From: Halolamina sp. CBA1230
GTDB lineage: Archaea; Halobacteriota; Halobacteria; Halobacteriales; Haloferacaceae
NCBI RefSeq assembly: GCF_002025255.2
Contig: NZ_CP054587.1
Span: forward strand, 2,480,001 to 2,544,000
Direction of reading: 5' to 3'
DNA length: 64,000 bases
Part shown: positions 50,012 through 59,347 of the stretch, one piece after another
How positions within the stretch are numbered: the first letter of the stretch is position 1
How the letters are laid out: each line of letters begins with the position of its first letter
The notes under the pieces: generated by a model
Told to the model about the DNA's origin: nothing
What the model saw: the letters and a program-made list of their open reading frames with translations, nothing else
The model's database searches: none
Made by a program: the position numbers and the translations under genes

Positions 50012-52276
50012 TTAGCGCACCGAGTCGAGGATCAGCTGCTGCTCGACGCGCTTGACCTCGTGCTGGACGTCACGCACCGCGTCGATGTTCGCCGAGATGC
50101 TGCTGATCCCCTCCTCGACGAGGAAGTTCACCATCTCGGGCTTGGAGCCGGCCTGCCCGCAGATCGACGTGTTCACGTCGTGTTCGCGGCAGGTCTCGAT
50201 GGTCTCACTGATGAGCTCCAACACTGCAGGATGGAGCTCGTCGAACCGGTCTGCGACGTGCTCGTTGTTGCGGTCGACCGCCAGCGTGTACTGGGTCAGA
50301 TCGTTCGTGCCGAAGGAGGCGAAGTCGATCCCCTCCTCGGCCATCTCCTCGACACAGAGTGCGCTCGCGGGCGTCTCGATCATCACACCCCAGTTGCGCT
50401 TCTCGATGTCGATACCGGCCTCCCGCATCAGCTCCTTCGCCGCGATCACGTCCTCGACGTCGTTGACCAGCGGCAGCATGAGCTCGACGTTGTCGTAGCC
50501 CATGTCGTACAGCTTGCGGAACGCCGCGAGCTCGTGCTGGAACACGTCGGGCTTGGAGAGGCTGCGCCGGATTCCCCGCCAGCCGAGCATGGGGTTGTGC
50601 TCGTTGGGCTCGTCCTCGCCGCCCTCCATCGAGCGGAACTCGTCGGTCGGCGCGTCGAGCGTGCGCACGCGGACGGGCCGGGGGTAGAACTCCTCGGCGA
50701 CGCCCTGGATCCCGTCGACCAGCTGGTCTTGGTACGCCTCGCCACCCTCCTCCTCGATGTAGCGCTCGGGGGTCTTCCCCAGCGTGAGCACCATGTGCTC
50801 CATCCGGAGCAGCCCCACGCCGTCGGCGCCGGTCGCAGCTGCGCGCTCGGCGGCCTCGGGGATGGAGACGTTGACCTTCACCTCGGTCGCGGTCATGGGC
50901 TTGACGGGCGTCTTCGGGCGGACCTCCTCGACGGGCTCGTGGTCCGGTTCGGCCGGCTCGGTCCGGCCCTCGATCACGGTGCCGCGGTCGCCGTCGATGG
51001 TGACGACCTGATCGTCGACGAGCTCGCGCGAGCCGCTGCCCGTGCCGACTACCGCGGGCACGCCGAGTTCGCGGGAGACGATCGCCGCGTGGCTGGTCAT
51101 CCCGCCCTCGTCGGTGACGATCCCCGCCGCGCGCTTCATCGCGGGCACCATGTCCGGCATCGTCATTTCGGTGACGAGGACGTCGCCGTCGCCGACCTTG
51201 TCGAGTTCGTCGAGTTCGGTCACGACACGGACCTCGCCCGAGACGACACCCGGCGAGGCGCCGAGCCCCCGCAGGAGCACGTCACCCTCGTCGCCGTTCT
51301 CGGTCTCGCGCTCCTCCTCCAGGTCGGCGTCGTCGTCGATCGTGGTGATCGGCCGCGACTGGAGCATGAAGATCTCGCCGTCGACGATCGCCCACTCCAC
51401 GTCCTGTGGCTCGCCGTAGTGGTCCTCGACGCGCTCGCCGAGTTCGACCAGCTCCTCGATCTCGTCGTCGGAGAGCACGCGCTCGTCCCGGCGATCCGGC
51501 GGCACCGACTCCTCGACGGTCTCGCCCGTCTCGGGGTCCTTGATCATCTTGACCTTCTTGTCGGCGACGGTCACGTCCTCGACCGAGTCGCCGTTCCGGT
51601 CGTACACGTAGTTGTCCGGGGAGACCGTGCCGGAGACGACCGCCTCGCCCAGCCCCCACGCGGCCTCGATGATCAGGCGGGGCTCGCCCGTCGAGGGGTG
51701 GGAGGTGAACATCACGCCGGACTTGTCGGCGTCGACCATCTCCTGGACGACGACCGCGATGTCGACCGCGTCGTGGGGGAAGTCCTTACGCTCGCGGTAG
51801 TAGATGGCGCGCTGGGAGAACAGCGACGCCCAACACTCCTTGACGCGTTCGAGCAGGTGCTCCTCCGTGACGTTGAGGAACGTCTCCTGCTGGCCGGCGA
51901 AGGAGGCGTCGGGCAGATCCTCCGCGGTCGCCGAGGAGCGGACGGCGACGAACGCCTCGCCGTCGTCGAGGTCGCCGTAGGCGGCGAGGATCTCCTCGCG
52001 CACCTCCTCGGGGAACGGCGTGTTCAGGATCAGGTCGTGTGCGGTCTCGGAGGCCTCCTTGAGCGCGGCGGAGTCCTCGGGGTCCACGTCCATCGCCGCG
52101 AACAGCTCCTCGTCTATCCCGGCCTCCTCGATGAACGCCCGATACGTCCCCGCCGTGACCACGAACCCCGGCGGTACGGGAAGCCCTGCCCCGGTGAGTT
52201 CACCGAGGGAAGCGCCCTTCCCGCCGACTGTCTCCAGGTCCGCGGCGCGAACGTCGTCGAGCCAGAGTACTCCCAT
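50012..52276 (-). CDS. ppsA: Phosphoenolpyruvate synthase
   Basis: 754-aa gluconeogenic enzyme making PEP from pyruvate and ATP. N-terminal ATP-binding domain: [31 protein letters not shown], and [20 protein letters not shown]. The phosphohistidine domain has [19 protein letters not shown] with the swinging His. The C-terminal PEP/pyruvate TIM-barrel has [34 protein letters not shown] and [10 protein letters not shown] with the catalytic Cys. ATG 52276 was preferred to a TTG one codon upstream. Confidence 0.95.
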   Translation of the reverse strand: MGVLWLDDVRAADLETVGGKGASLGELTGAGLPVPPGFVVTAGTYRAFIEEAGIDEELFAAMDVDPEDSAALKEASETAHDLILNTPFPEEVREEILAAYGDLDDGEAFVAVRSSATAEDLPDASFAGQQETFLNVTEEHLLERVKECWASLFSQRAIYYRERKDFPHDAVDIAVVVQEMVDADKSGVMFTSHPSTGEPRLIIEAAWGLGEAVVSGTVSPDNYVYDRNGDSVEDVTVADKKVKMIKDPETGETVEESVPPDRRDERVLSDDEIEELVELGERVEDHYGEPQDVEWAIVDGEIFMLQSRPITTIDDDADLEEERETENGDEGDVLLRGLGASPGVVSGEVRVVTELDELDKVGDGDVLVTEMTMPDMVPAMKRAAGIVTDEGGMTSHAAIVSRELGVPAVVGTGSGSRELVDDQVVTIDGDRGTVIEGRTEPAEPDHEPVEEVRPKTPVKPMTATEVKVNVSIPEAAERAAATGADGVGLLRMEHMVLTLGKTPERYIEEEGGEAYQDQLVDGIQGVAEEFYPRPVRVRTLDAPTDEFRSMEGGEDEPNEHNPMLGWRGIRRSLSKPDVFQHELAAFRKLYDMGYDNVELMLPLVNDVEDVIAAKELMREAGIDIEKRNWGVMIETPASALCVEEMAEEGIDFASFGTNDLTQYTLAVDRNNEHVADRFDELHPAVLELISETIETCREHDVNTSICGQAGSKPEMVNFLVEEGISSISANIDAVRDVQHEVKRVEQQLILDSVR

Positions 52277-52351
52277 CAATTGAGGATGCCGGTCTATTGA
52301 TAAAGAAGGTTCCGGAGAAACGGGAGGAGCGACGTTCGGTCGCGAACCGCA

Positions 52352-53452
52352 CTACTCGAACACCGCGTCGAACGCTGACGCCCCGAGCGGGTCGAACGTT
52401 CCGGCGGCCAGATCCTCCCGGACGTGGCTCGGCCGGCCCATTCCCACCAGCGCGGACGCGACCGCCGGCGCCGAGCGCGCGAAGTTGATCGCCCGCTGGG
52501 CCGGGCTGTCGCCAGCCAACTCCGCCGAGATATCCTCGGGCAGCCCCGCGGTCAGTTCGCCGCCCATGAGCGCTGCACTCGCGAACACGGACAGCCCTTC
52601 GCGGTGGGCGAACTCGAGCGCGCTGACCGCCTCGCCGCTCTCGGGGTCCTCGTGGTGGGCGCTCGTGAACGCGTCGGCCATATGGACGTTGAACGGCAGT
52701 TGGATCGCCGCGAACCCGTGGTCGTCGGCGTCGCCGCCGACCGACTCCGCGGCCGACCGTGCGCAGTCGAGCACGCGCGCAAGCGAGAGGTACTGGTCGT
52801 GCTCGGGCGGCACGCGGAACGCCTCCCACGAGGCGACGCCGTAGCGACCGACCCGGCCCGCCGCGACCTCCCGTTCCAGGAGCTCGAAAGCAGTCTCTAG
52901 CTGGTCGTACACTGCCTCACGGGATCGTTCCGCCAACTGCGTCTCGGGGTTGTGCACGTAGTAGCAGTCGACCGCCTCGACCCCGAGAGCGTCGAGCGAT
53001 CGGTCCAGCATCGCGTCGAGGAACTCGGGCGCGATCGTGTGGCTCCCCCGCGAGAGGTCGGCCGGGTCGACCAGCCCGGGCTCGACGAACTGCTCGCGGA
53101 CGTACGCCGCCGGGTCGGCGGGGCGCTCGCCGTCGAACGGGACGAACCCGCCCTTGGTCGCGAGCATCACCGCGTCGCGGTCGATCTCGGCCGCCTCCAG
53201 CGCGTCGCCGACGACGCCCACCGCGCGGCCACAGCGGTAGTCCGGTGCGGTGTCGACGACGTTACAGCCGTTCTCCAGTGCCGTCACGACCGCGTCCCGA
53301 TGGCGCTCGTCGACGGCACTGGTCGGCTCGCCCTGATAGCTGCCGGCGCCGATCGAGGAGATCACGCCGGGGCCGAACCGTCGGAAGAAGGTGCGCCCGT
53401 ACCGATCGCCGAAGCGGTCGCGGTAGCGCCACGTCGCGTCGCGGGTCGCCAT
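52352..53452 (-). CDS. Aldo/keto reductase
   Basis: 366 aa with an alpha/beta-barrel. The catalytic tetrad is readable: Asp and Tyr in VVDTAPDYRCGRAVG, Lys in VMLATKGGF, and His in DCYYVHNPE. A C-terminal NAD(P)-binding region has SALVGMGRPSHVREDL. The protein is longer than a typical AKR (about 320 aa) because of an insert around the MADAFTSAHHEDPESGE segment. Substrate unknown. An upstream extension to 53536 is not supported. Confidence 0.88.
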   Translation of the reverse strand: MATRDATWRYRDRFGDRYGRTFFRRFGPGVISSIGAGSYQGEPTSAVDERHRDAVVTALENGCNVVDTAPDYRCGRAVGVVGDALEAAEIDRDAVMLATKGGFVPFDGERPADPAAYVREQFVEPGLVDPADLSRGSHTIAPEFLDAMLDRSLDALGVEAVDCYYVHNPETQLAERSREAVYDQLETAFELLEREVAAGRVGRYGVASWEAFRVPPEHDQYLSLARVLDCARSAAESVGGDADDHGFAAIQLPFNVHMADAFTSAHHEDPESGEAVSALEFAHREGLSVFASAALMGGELTAGLPEDISAELAGDSPAQRAINFARSAPAVASALVGMGRPSHVREDLAAGTFDPLGASAFDAVFE

Positions 53453-53543
53453 TGTCGGAGCGAGGGCGCGGGCCGGGATATGACTGCCGGACGAGGGGCC
53501 GCATGCGGGGTCGACGCCGGCCCATCGCACCGTCAACCGCCCG

Positions 53544-54689
53544 CTACACGTCGCCTTCGAGGCTGTCGAAGATCCGCTCGACTAGCGCCTCGCGGGAGTC
53601 CTCCTCGGTAGCGGGGATCCGACCGCCGCCCATCCGAGCGTGGCCGCCAGCGCTGGCTTCCCCGATCCCCTCGACGGCGTTCTCCAGCGCGCGACCCATG
53701 TGGACGCGGTCGTCGCGGGATCGCCCCGAGAGGTGGACCGCGTCGTCGCGTTCGCCGACGACGACGACCGCGGTGATCCCCTCGAGCGTGATGAGTTCGT
53801 CCGCGGCCTGTGGGATGGCGTCGGCGTTGGAGAGCGTCCCCACGTCGCTGACCGCGAAGGAGCCCTCGACCTGTCGCCCGGCGATGGCCCGGGCCTTCAC
53901 GTCGAGCGTCTCGCCGCTGACTTGCGGGTTCGCGATCCGGTCGAGCGAGTCCTCGTCGACGCCGGGCGCGAGCGAGGCGGCGGCGCTGAAGTCCTCGGCC
54001 GCCGCACCCGTGGTGAGGTGACGAGTGTCCGCGAGGATGCCGTACAGCAGGCCGGTACACTCCCGCGATGGGAGCGTGAACCGCGCGTCGACCTCGCTCT
54101 CGTGAACGTCCGGCGGGACGGGCTTGCCGCCCACGTCGCCGAAGTACTCCGCGACGATGCTGGCGCTGGCGCCGTAGTCGGTCCGTACGTCGGTGAACTC
54201 CTCGCCGGTCCCCTCTCCGGGGTGGTGGTCGACGACCGCGAACGGAAGGACGCCGTCGGCACCCTCGAACCCGCGGGGCTGGTTGTGGTCGACCAGCACT
54301 ACCGATTCGGCGGCGAGCTCGGAGACGTGCTTGATCCCCTCGATGTCGAGGTCGAGCACGTTCCTGAACGCGCGGTTCTCCTGGTGTCGGATCTGCCCGG
54401 AGAACTGGATCGTCGGTTCACACGCCACCTGCTCGGCGAGGCGAGCGATGCCGATCGCGGCCGCCATCGCGTCAGGGTCGGGGTCGGGATGCATCAGCAC
54501 CGCGACCCGATCACGGTCCGCGAGCGCCTCCTTGAACCGGACGCCCATCGGGCGGCGGTAGCGCAGCAGCGCCAGAACGGCGACGACCGCCAGCACGGCC
54601 AGCGCCGCCGCGGCGGCGACCAGCTCGGGGTTCGCCCGGGCGAACTGCTCGCCCCTCGAGAGCGCCTCCGCGTAGCCGGCGGTCTGCAT
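53544..54689 (-). CDS. Membrane-anchored DHH/DHHA1 phosphoesterase
   Basis: 381 aa. One N-terminal membrane helix (about residues 24-42, LVAAAAALAVLAVVAVLALL). Then DHH motifs: VLMHPDPDPDAMAAA, VVLVDHNQPR, and AVVDHHPGEG. ADTRHLTTGA follows, and the C-terminal DHHA1 motif is GGHARMGGGRIP. The arrangement recalls GdpP, which degrades cyclic di-AMP, but no GGDEF or PAS part is present. Alternatives are nanoRNase-like or RecJ-related activity. Confidence 0.87.
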   Translation of the reverse strand: MQTAGYAEALSRGEQFARANPELVAAAAALAVLAVVAVLALLRYRRPMGVRFKEALADRDRVAVLMHPDPDPDAMAAAIGIARLAEQVACEPTIQFSGQIRHQENRAFRNVLDLDIEGIKHVSELAAESVVLVDHNQPRGFEGADGVLPFAVVDHHPGEGTGEEFTDVRTDYGASASIVAEYFGDVGGKPVPPDVHESEVDARFTLPSRECTGLLYGILADTRHLTTGAAAEDFSAAASLAPGVDEDSLDRIANPQVSGETLDVKARAIAGRQVEGSFAVSDVGTLSNADAIPQAADELITLEGITAVVVVGERDDAVHLSGRSRDDRVHMGRALENAVEGIGEASAGGHARMGGGRIPATEEDSREALVERIFDSLEGDV

Positions 54690-54775
54690 GGGTGGGTCTC
54701 TCCGGCCGGGAACGGAAGTAGTTTCGGCAAGACCCCGCCGAACGTCCTTTATCCGTGCCGCTCGAAAACCAAGGT

Positions 54776-55405
54776 ATGGAGTTCGATCGACGCCGTGAGC
54801 GGCTCGTCGAGCAGCTCCGGGACCGCGGGGTCGTCGAGGACGACGCGACCGCCGAGGCGCTGCAGGCAGTGCCGCGCCACGAGTTCGTCCCCGAGGAGCG
54901 ACGAGGGGACGCCTACCGCGACCAACCGCTCCCGATCGGCGAGGGGCAGACCGTCTCCGCGCCACACATGGTGGCGGTGATGATCGAACGCCTCGGACTC
55001 GAGCACGGGGACCGAGTGCTGGAGATCGGTACGGGGTGTGGCTACCACGCCGCGGTCACCGCCGAAGTCGTCGGCGAGGGGAACGTGTTTTCGGTGGAGT
55101 ACGTCCCCGAGCTGGCCGACCGCGCCCGGGAGACGCTCGACCGACTGGGGTACGACATCTCGATCAGGACCGGCGACGGCCACGAGGGCTGGCCCGAACA
55201 CGCCCCCTACGACGCGGCCTACCTGACCTGTGCGGCTGAGCAGGTGCCGTCGGCCGTCGTCGAGCAGGTGCGACCCGGGGGACGCGTGCTCGCCCCGATC
55301 GGCGGCGCGCGCCAGCAGCTCCTGCGGTTGACGGTCCGTGAGGCCGGTCGAACCGAACGCGAGACGTTCGGCGGCGTTCGGTTCGTCCGGATGCAAGGCG
55401 GGTAG
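54776..55405 (+). CDS. pcm: Protein-L-isoaspartate O-methyltransferase
   Basis: 209 aa; repairs isoaspartyl residues in aged proteins. N-terminal PIMT region AVPRHEFVPEERRGDAYRD, the active-site block PLPIGEGQTVSAPHMVAVMI, and SAM motif I VLEIGTGCGYHAAVTAEVVG. Then VFSVEYVPELADRARETL, TGDGHEGWPEHAPYDAAYLT and LAPIGGARQQ. It is first of three co-directional methyltransferase-type genes. Confidence 0.94.
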   Translation: MEFDRRRERLVEQLRDRGVVEDDATAEALQAVPRHEFVPEERRGDAYRDQPLPIGEGQTVSAPHMVAVMIERLGLEHGDRVLEIGTGCGYHAAVTAEVVGEGNVFSVEYVPELADRARETLDRLGYDISIRTGDGHEGWPEHAPYDAAYLTCAAEQVPSAVVEQVRPGGRVLAPIGGARQQLLRLTVREAGRTERETFGGVRFVRMQGG

Positions 55406-55440
55406 GATCCAAACTGCTTTCACGCGAATTCCCCATCTGG

Positions 55441-56376
55441 ATGACGATGCCGACCGCAGGAGACGCAGATCTCGACATGCCGGCGCTCGCACTGCTGTGG
55501 GCAGCTCGGGAGACGGGACTGCTCGCAGCACTTGTCGACGAACCGGGCGGCGTGAGGGAGGCCGCCGACTCGGCAGGGATCACCGAGCGTTCGGCCCGGA
55601 TCGTCGTCGACGCGCTGGTCGACCTCGATTTCCTCCGCCGTGTGGACGACGGCATCGAGCCCGCCAACCGCGCGCTGGGGCTGCTCGCGACCCGGGACCT
55701 GCGTTCGGTCGGGGCGGTCCCGGCCACGCTGGATCGCTTCGACGCCTACGCCGAACTCCCGCGGACGATGGAGAGCGGCGTCCCGCCCGTCGATCCCGAC
55801 GAGCGCGTCCGCCATCGCCTCGGCGCCGCCGAGGCGGTCGACGATGCGAGCGTCGAGACGACCGTCGACGCCGCGCTCGCCGCGAACCCCGACGCGGAGC
55901 GAGCGCTCGTGATCGCCGACGGCCCCGGCCGACACGCCCGCGCCCTCGCCGAACGGGGGCTCGACGTGACGCTGCTCGACGGGCCGACCGTGATCGAGGC
56001 CGTCGAACCGCTGCTCGATCCGACGCCCGTCGAACCCCGAGCAGGAAGCCTCGCCGACGTGGGGATGACGTTCGATCTCGTGCTCACGGTCGACAGCGCG
56101 TGGCGCCAGCCGGCCGAAGAGAACCGCTTCACCGTGCTGGCGGCCGCGAACGTGCTCGCCCCTGGCGGCGCCATCGTGCTCGCCGAACCGCTCCGGGACC
56201 GGTCCGCGGCCGCGGTCGAGGTGGCGGCGGCGGCGCTCGCGACCGGGAGCGGCGAACCCTACCCGGAGTCGACCGTTCGGGAGTGGTTCGCCGACGCCGG
56301 CCTCGCGAGGATCGAGGCGAGCGACGTGCCCGAGACACCGTATCAGGCGGTCGTCGGCCGACGGCGGGGCGACTGA
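55441..56376 (+). CDS. Winged-helix plus SAM-methyltransferase fold protein
   Basis: 311 aa. The first 90 residues look like a winged-helix dimerisation/DNA-binding unit (ALLWAARETGLLAALVDE, REAADSAGITERSARIVVDAL, LVDLDFLRRVDDG), as in O-methyltransferases of the hydroxyneurosporene type. The Rossmann part is weak: ALVIADGPGRHARALAERGL replaces the usual GxGxG, so SAM binding is uncertain. ANVLAPGGAIVLAEPLRDR follows. It lies between pcm and a pcm paralogue, 35 bp from the former. Confidence 0.75.
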   Translation: MTMPTAGDADLDMPALALLWAARETGLLAALVDEPGGVREAADSAGITERSARIVVDALVDLDFLRRVDDGIEPANRALGLLATRDLRSVGAVPATLDRFDAYAELPRTMESGVPPVDPDERVRHRLGAAEAVDDASVETTVDAALAANPDAERALVIADGPGRHARALAERGLDVTLLDGPTVIEAVEPLLDPTPVEPRAGSLADVGMTFDLVLTVDSAWRQPAEENRFTVLAAANVLAPGGAIVLAEPLRDRSAAAVEVAAAALATGSGEPYPESTVREWFADAGLARIEASDVPETPYQAVVGRRRGD

Positions 56377-56432
56377 CCGGACCTCCCCGCACCACCGCCG
56401 AGTTCAAATAGCCGCATCCCGATTTCGCGAAT

Positions 56433-57233
56433 ATGGACCCCGCGGTGCTCCGGGACGACATGGTCGACGGGCTGGAACACGCCCTCGGCCGGCCGCTCCC
56501 GGAGGGAATCGGGCTCGCGATGCGGACGGTGCCGCGCCGCGAGTTCGTCGAGGACGCACCATACGATAACCGACCGTCGACGGTCGACGGCGCCGTCACG
56601 CTCGCGCCCGGCACGGTCGCACGGCTGCTGACCGCACTCGACCCCCGGGAGGGCGACGAGGCGCTCGTCGTCGGCGCCGGCGCCGGCTACACGGCCGCCG
56701 TACTGGCGGAGCTGCTCGACGGTCGCCGCGTCCACGCGCTCGACATCGCCCGCCCGCAGGTGTACCGCGCCCGTTCGAACCTCGAAGCGGCCGGCTACGG
56801 CGAGGTGCTCGTGGACTGTCGGGAGGGGTCGTCCGGCCTCCCGGAGTACGCCCCCTACGACCGAATCCTGATCGAGGCGGGCGTCGTCGAACCCCCCCGG
56901 CCCCTGCTGGAGCAGTTGGCCGAAGACGGACGGCTGGTGTTCCCGAAGGGGAACGGCGACCAGACGCTCGTCGCCGTCACGCGTGACCCCGACGCACCGG
57001 ACGGCTACCGACGCGTCGACGAGCGTGGCCCGGTCCAGTTCGCGCCGCTGCTCGTCGACGGCGAACAGCCCGGCGTCACCCGTAACCGAACCCAGCGCGA
57101 GGACCGCGAGCGCGCCGAGCGTGGCCCCTCTCCCGGCTGGGAGCACGAGTGGCTCGACTGGGGCGAGCGGCTCTCTGGACGCGAGCGACGGTCGGGCGCG
57201 CCCGATTACGGCGACTACGGCGACCGGCGGTAG
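56433..57233 (+). CDS. Divergent PIMT (pcm) paralogue
   Basis: 266 aa. It shares the PIMT frame (RTVPRREFVEDAPYDNRPST, then SAM motif I LVVGAGAGYTAAVLAELL, and REGSSGLPEYAPYDRILIEA) with the upstream pcm. The catalytic block G-Q-T-x-S-x-P is replaced by VDGAVTLAPGTVARLL, so isoaspartate repair is doubtful. A C-terminal extension of about 60 residues is rich in Arg/Glu and ends GDYGDYGDRR-like repeats. It probably arose by duplication. Confidence 0.82.
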   Translation: MDPAVLRDDMVDGLEHALGRPLPEGIGLAMRTVPRREFVEDAPYDNRPSTVDGAVTLAPGTVARLLTALDPREGDEALVVGAGAGYTAAVLAELLDGRRVHALDIARPQVYRARSNLEAAGYGEVLVDCREGSSGLPEYAPYDRILIEAGVVEPPRPLLEQLAEDGRLVFPKGNGDQTLVAVTRDPDAPDGYRRVDERGPVQFAPLLVDGEQPGVTRNRTQREDRERAERGPSPGWEHEWLDWGERLSGRERRSGAPDYGDYGDRR

Positions 57234-57351
57234 GGCGACGCGCGTATCACCTCCCGCGCCGTGACGCCGGCGAGCGCCGGCCTGACGAGTGGATACTGCT
57301 GGAGTGGTCGTCGTGCCGACGGCGAGTCGGTGTCCCGCCGCTCCGAACGGC

Positions 57352-57834
57352 TCATTCGCCGATCACCAGGACGTGACTGTTCTCGCGTCGGTCGACGTAC
57401 GACCCCCCAGCCGGCGGCTTCACGTCGAGCGTGAGCGTCCCCTCGGCCTGGTTCGCGGTGAGTGACGGGTCGATCGAGACGGTCGCGTTGCCGTTCGCCC
57501 CGGTTTTCGCGGTGGCGACGCCGTCGAGGGTGGCGGTCCCCCCGTCGACGATCACCGTTGCGCCCGAGACGGCGTTCCCGTCGGCGTCGACGACCCGCAG
57601 CGTCAGTTCCTGCGGCCCGGTCTCCACGACTTCGGGCGTCGGGCGAACGTCGACCTCCGACGCCGCCAGCCCCCCGACGCCGTTGACGAGGTTCAGCATC
57701 ACGCTCAGACACGCGGCACCGACGACGAGCGAGACGACGAGACGAACGGGGAGCCCCTCGATCGCCCGTTCGTCCTCCCGCAGCTCGGCGACACCGTCGG
57801 CGATCCTCTCACGAACTCGGCTCGGATCGAGCAT
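57352..57834 (-). CDS. Membrane-anchored Ig/CarboxypepD_reg-like protein
   Basis: 160 aa. A cytoplasmic N terminus (LDPSRVRERIADGVAELRED) is followed by one membrane helix (about residues 31-53, LVVSLVVGAACLSVMLNLVN). The outer domain is a beta-sandwich with GPQELTLRVVDADGNAVSGA, TVIVDGGTATLDGVATAKT and ANGNATVSIDPSLTANQ, like bacterial Ig-like or carboxypeptidase regulatory repeats. The substrate or partner is unknown. It is divergent from the HerA-like gene, with 74 bp between starts. Confidence 0.78.
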   Translation of the reverse strand: MLDPSRVRERIADGVAELREDERAIEGLPVRLVVSLVVGAACLSVMLNLVNGVGGLAASEVDVRPTPEVVETGPQELTLRVVDADGNAVSGATVIVDGGTATLDGVATAKTGANGNATVSIDPSLTANQAEGTLTLDVKPPAGGSYVDRRENSHVLVIGE

Positions 57835-57908
57835 GGGCACGGTGGTCCCGTCATCCCACTTGAAGGAGCGGACGAACACTCAAGGGCGATAGCGCGACCA
57901 CCCTCGGT

Positions 57909-59051
57909 ATGCACGTCGTCGGTCGTGAGACGGAAGGCGCGGACGGGAACGGAGCGGCGAGCGAGCAGCCACGGATGGCCGGCCGCCTCGGCCGCTATCT
58001 CGCCCGAGACGGGAGCCTCGGCGCTCCCGTGGGGATCGACATCGACCGCCCGCACGCGGGGATCGTCGTCGGCAAGCGCGGCGCCGGGAAATCACACACG
58101 CTCGGCGTGCTCGCGGAGGCCACCGCACGAGCGTCCGGCGTCGCGCCGGTCGTCGTCGACCCGATGGGCGCGTTCGCGGGGCTCGCCGCCGAGTCGGGCG
58201 CCGAGACCGCGGCTGTTCCGGCACGCGTGATCGAGGCGCCGACGATTCGGGCCGACGCGCTTCCCGCGGCGGAGTGGCCAGCGTTGGTGGGTCTCGACCC
58301 TGCGAGCGGTCCTGGCGGACTGATCTGGGAGGCCGCCGCCGCGGCGTCGACGCTCGCGGGGATGCTCGCCCAGACCCAGGACGCCGACTGTTCAGGCGAG
58401 GTCCGACGGATCGCGAGTAACCACCTCCGCCGGGCGCGGGAGTGGGACGTGTTCGACCCGGGCGGGCTCGACGCCGACGAGCTCCTCGGTCCGGCGGCGA
58501 CCGTGCTCTCGCTGGCGGGCGTCGACGACGCGCCGACGAGCGCCGTCGTGACAGCGGTGGCCCGGCTGCTCTACGACGCTCGAACGGGTGACGCCCCGCC
58601 TGCCCGACTGCCGTGGCTGTTCGTCGACGAGGCGCACGTCGCCGTCGACGGCGTCGCGGGTGCAGCGCTCCGGACGCTTCTCACTCGCGGGCGCGCGCCG
58701 GGCGTCTCGCTCGTGCTGGCGACACAGCGACCCTCCGCGCTCCCGGCGGTCGCCGCCTCGCAGGCCGACCTGCTGATCGCCCACCGACTCACGAGCGAGG
58801 CCGATATCGACGCTCTCGCGGCTGCGAGTCCGACGTATCTCTCCGGGACGCTCGCGGGACGGCTCCCGAACGGGCGTGGCGAGGCGCTGCTGGTCGACGA
58901 CGCGACGGAGTCGACACATACGGTGCGGATCCGCGAGCGCCACACCCCACACGGCGGCGACACCCCCCGGGCCAGCGAGGTAGCAGCGGGAGCGTCGGCC
59001 GGCGGTCGAAGGGAAAACGACAGGTACGAGCGCTCGAAGGGGGAGGTGTGA
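57909..59051 (+). CDS. HerA/FtsK-like ATPase
   Basis: 380 aa. Walker A VVGKRGAGKSHTLGVL (core residues about 55-62), Walker B LPWLFVDEAHVAVDG, and sensor LVLATQRPSALP, all of the HerA group of hexameric P-loop ATPases. A C-terminal Arg finger region follows (TYLSGTLAGRLPNGRGEALL). No NurA nuclease gene is nearby, so it is not the canonical HerA-NurA pair. A small membrane protein gene overlaps its stop, which suggests a membrane-associated complex. Confidence 0.86.
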   Translation: MHVVGRETEGADGNGAASEQPRMAGRLGRYLARDGSLGAPVGIDIDRPHAGIVVGKRGAGKSHTLGVLAEATARASGVAPVVVDPMGAFAGLAAESGAETAAVPARVIEAPTIRADALPAAEWPALVGLDPASGPGGLIWEAAAAASTLAGMLAQTQDADCSGEVRRIASNHLRRAREWDVFDPGGLDADELLGPAATVLSLAGVDDAPTSAVVTAVARLLYDARTGDAPPARLPWLFVDEAHVAVDGVAGAALRTLLTRGRAPGVSLVLATQRPSALPAVAASQADLLIAHRLTSEADIDALAAASPTYLSGTLAGRLPNGRGEALLVDDATESTHTVRIRERHTPHGGDTPRASEVAAGASAGGRRENDRYERSKGEV

Positions 59052-59347
59052 GCCGACCAGACGATCGGAGCGAGGAGCGGGCGTGGGACGACGGCGCGCC
59101 GACGTTCAAGCAACGCCTGCGGCTCGCGATCCGGCAGAGCCCGGTGCGGGGGCTGGTCATCGTCGGGCTGTTCCTGCTCTCGCTCGTGTTCCTCGTCGGC
59201 GGACTGCTCGAGTTCCGCGACGCGGTCTGGGGAGCGATCGTCGGTTTCACGTCGGCGCTTTCGGACGGGGACCCCACGGCGATACTGTCGGTCGTGGTGG
59301 TGCTGGTCGCCGTCGGCACCGTAACGCTGCTGCTGCGACGCGCCTGA
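59048..59347 (+). CDS. Small two-helix membrane protein
   Basis: 99 aa from GTG 59048, overlapping the HerA-like stop (GTGA) and directly behind a ggggaggtg ribosome-binding site. A charged start (RPDDRSEERAWDDGAPTF) leads to two hydrophobic segments: GLVIVGLFLLSLVFLVGGLL and ILSVVVVLVAVGTVTLLL. No known family is recognised. Coupling to the ATPase suggests a functional link. It ends abutting the stop of the convergent DHPS-like gene. Confidence 0.72.
   Translation: MSRPDDRSEERAWDDGAPTFKQRLRLAIRQSPVRGLVIVGLFLLSLVFLVGGLLEFRDAVWGAIVGFTSALSDGDPTAILSVVVVLVAVGTVTLLLRRA

Noticed and set aside
49928-52300. 790-codon open frame antisense to ppsA
   Set aside because: Shadow of ppsA; no recognisable motif.
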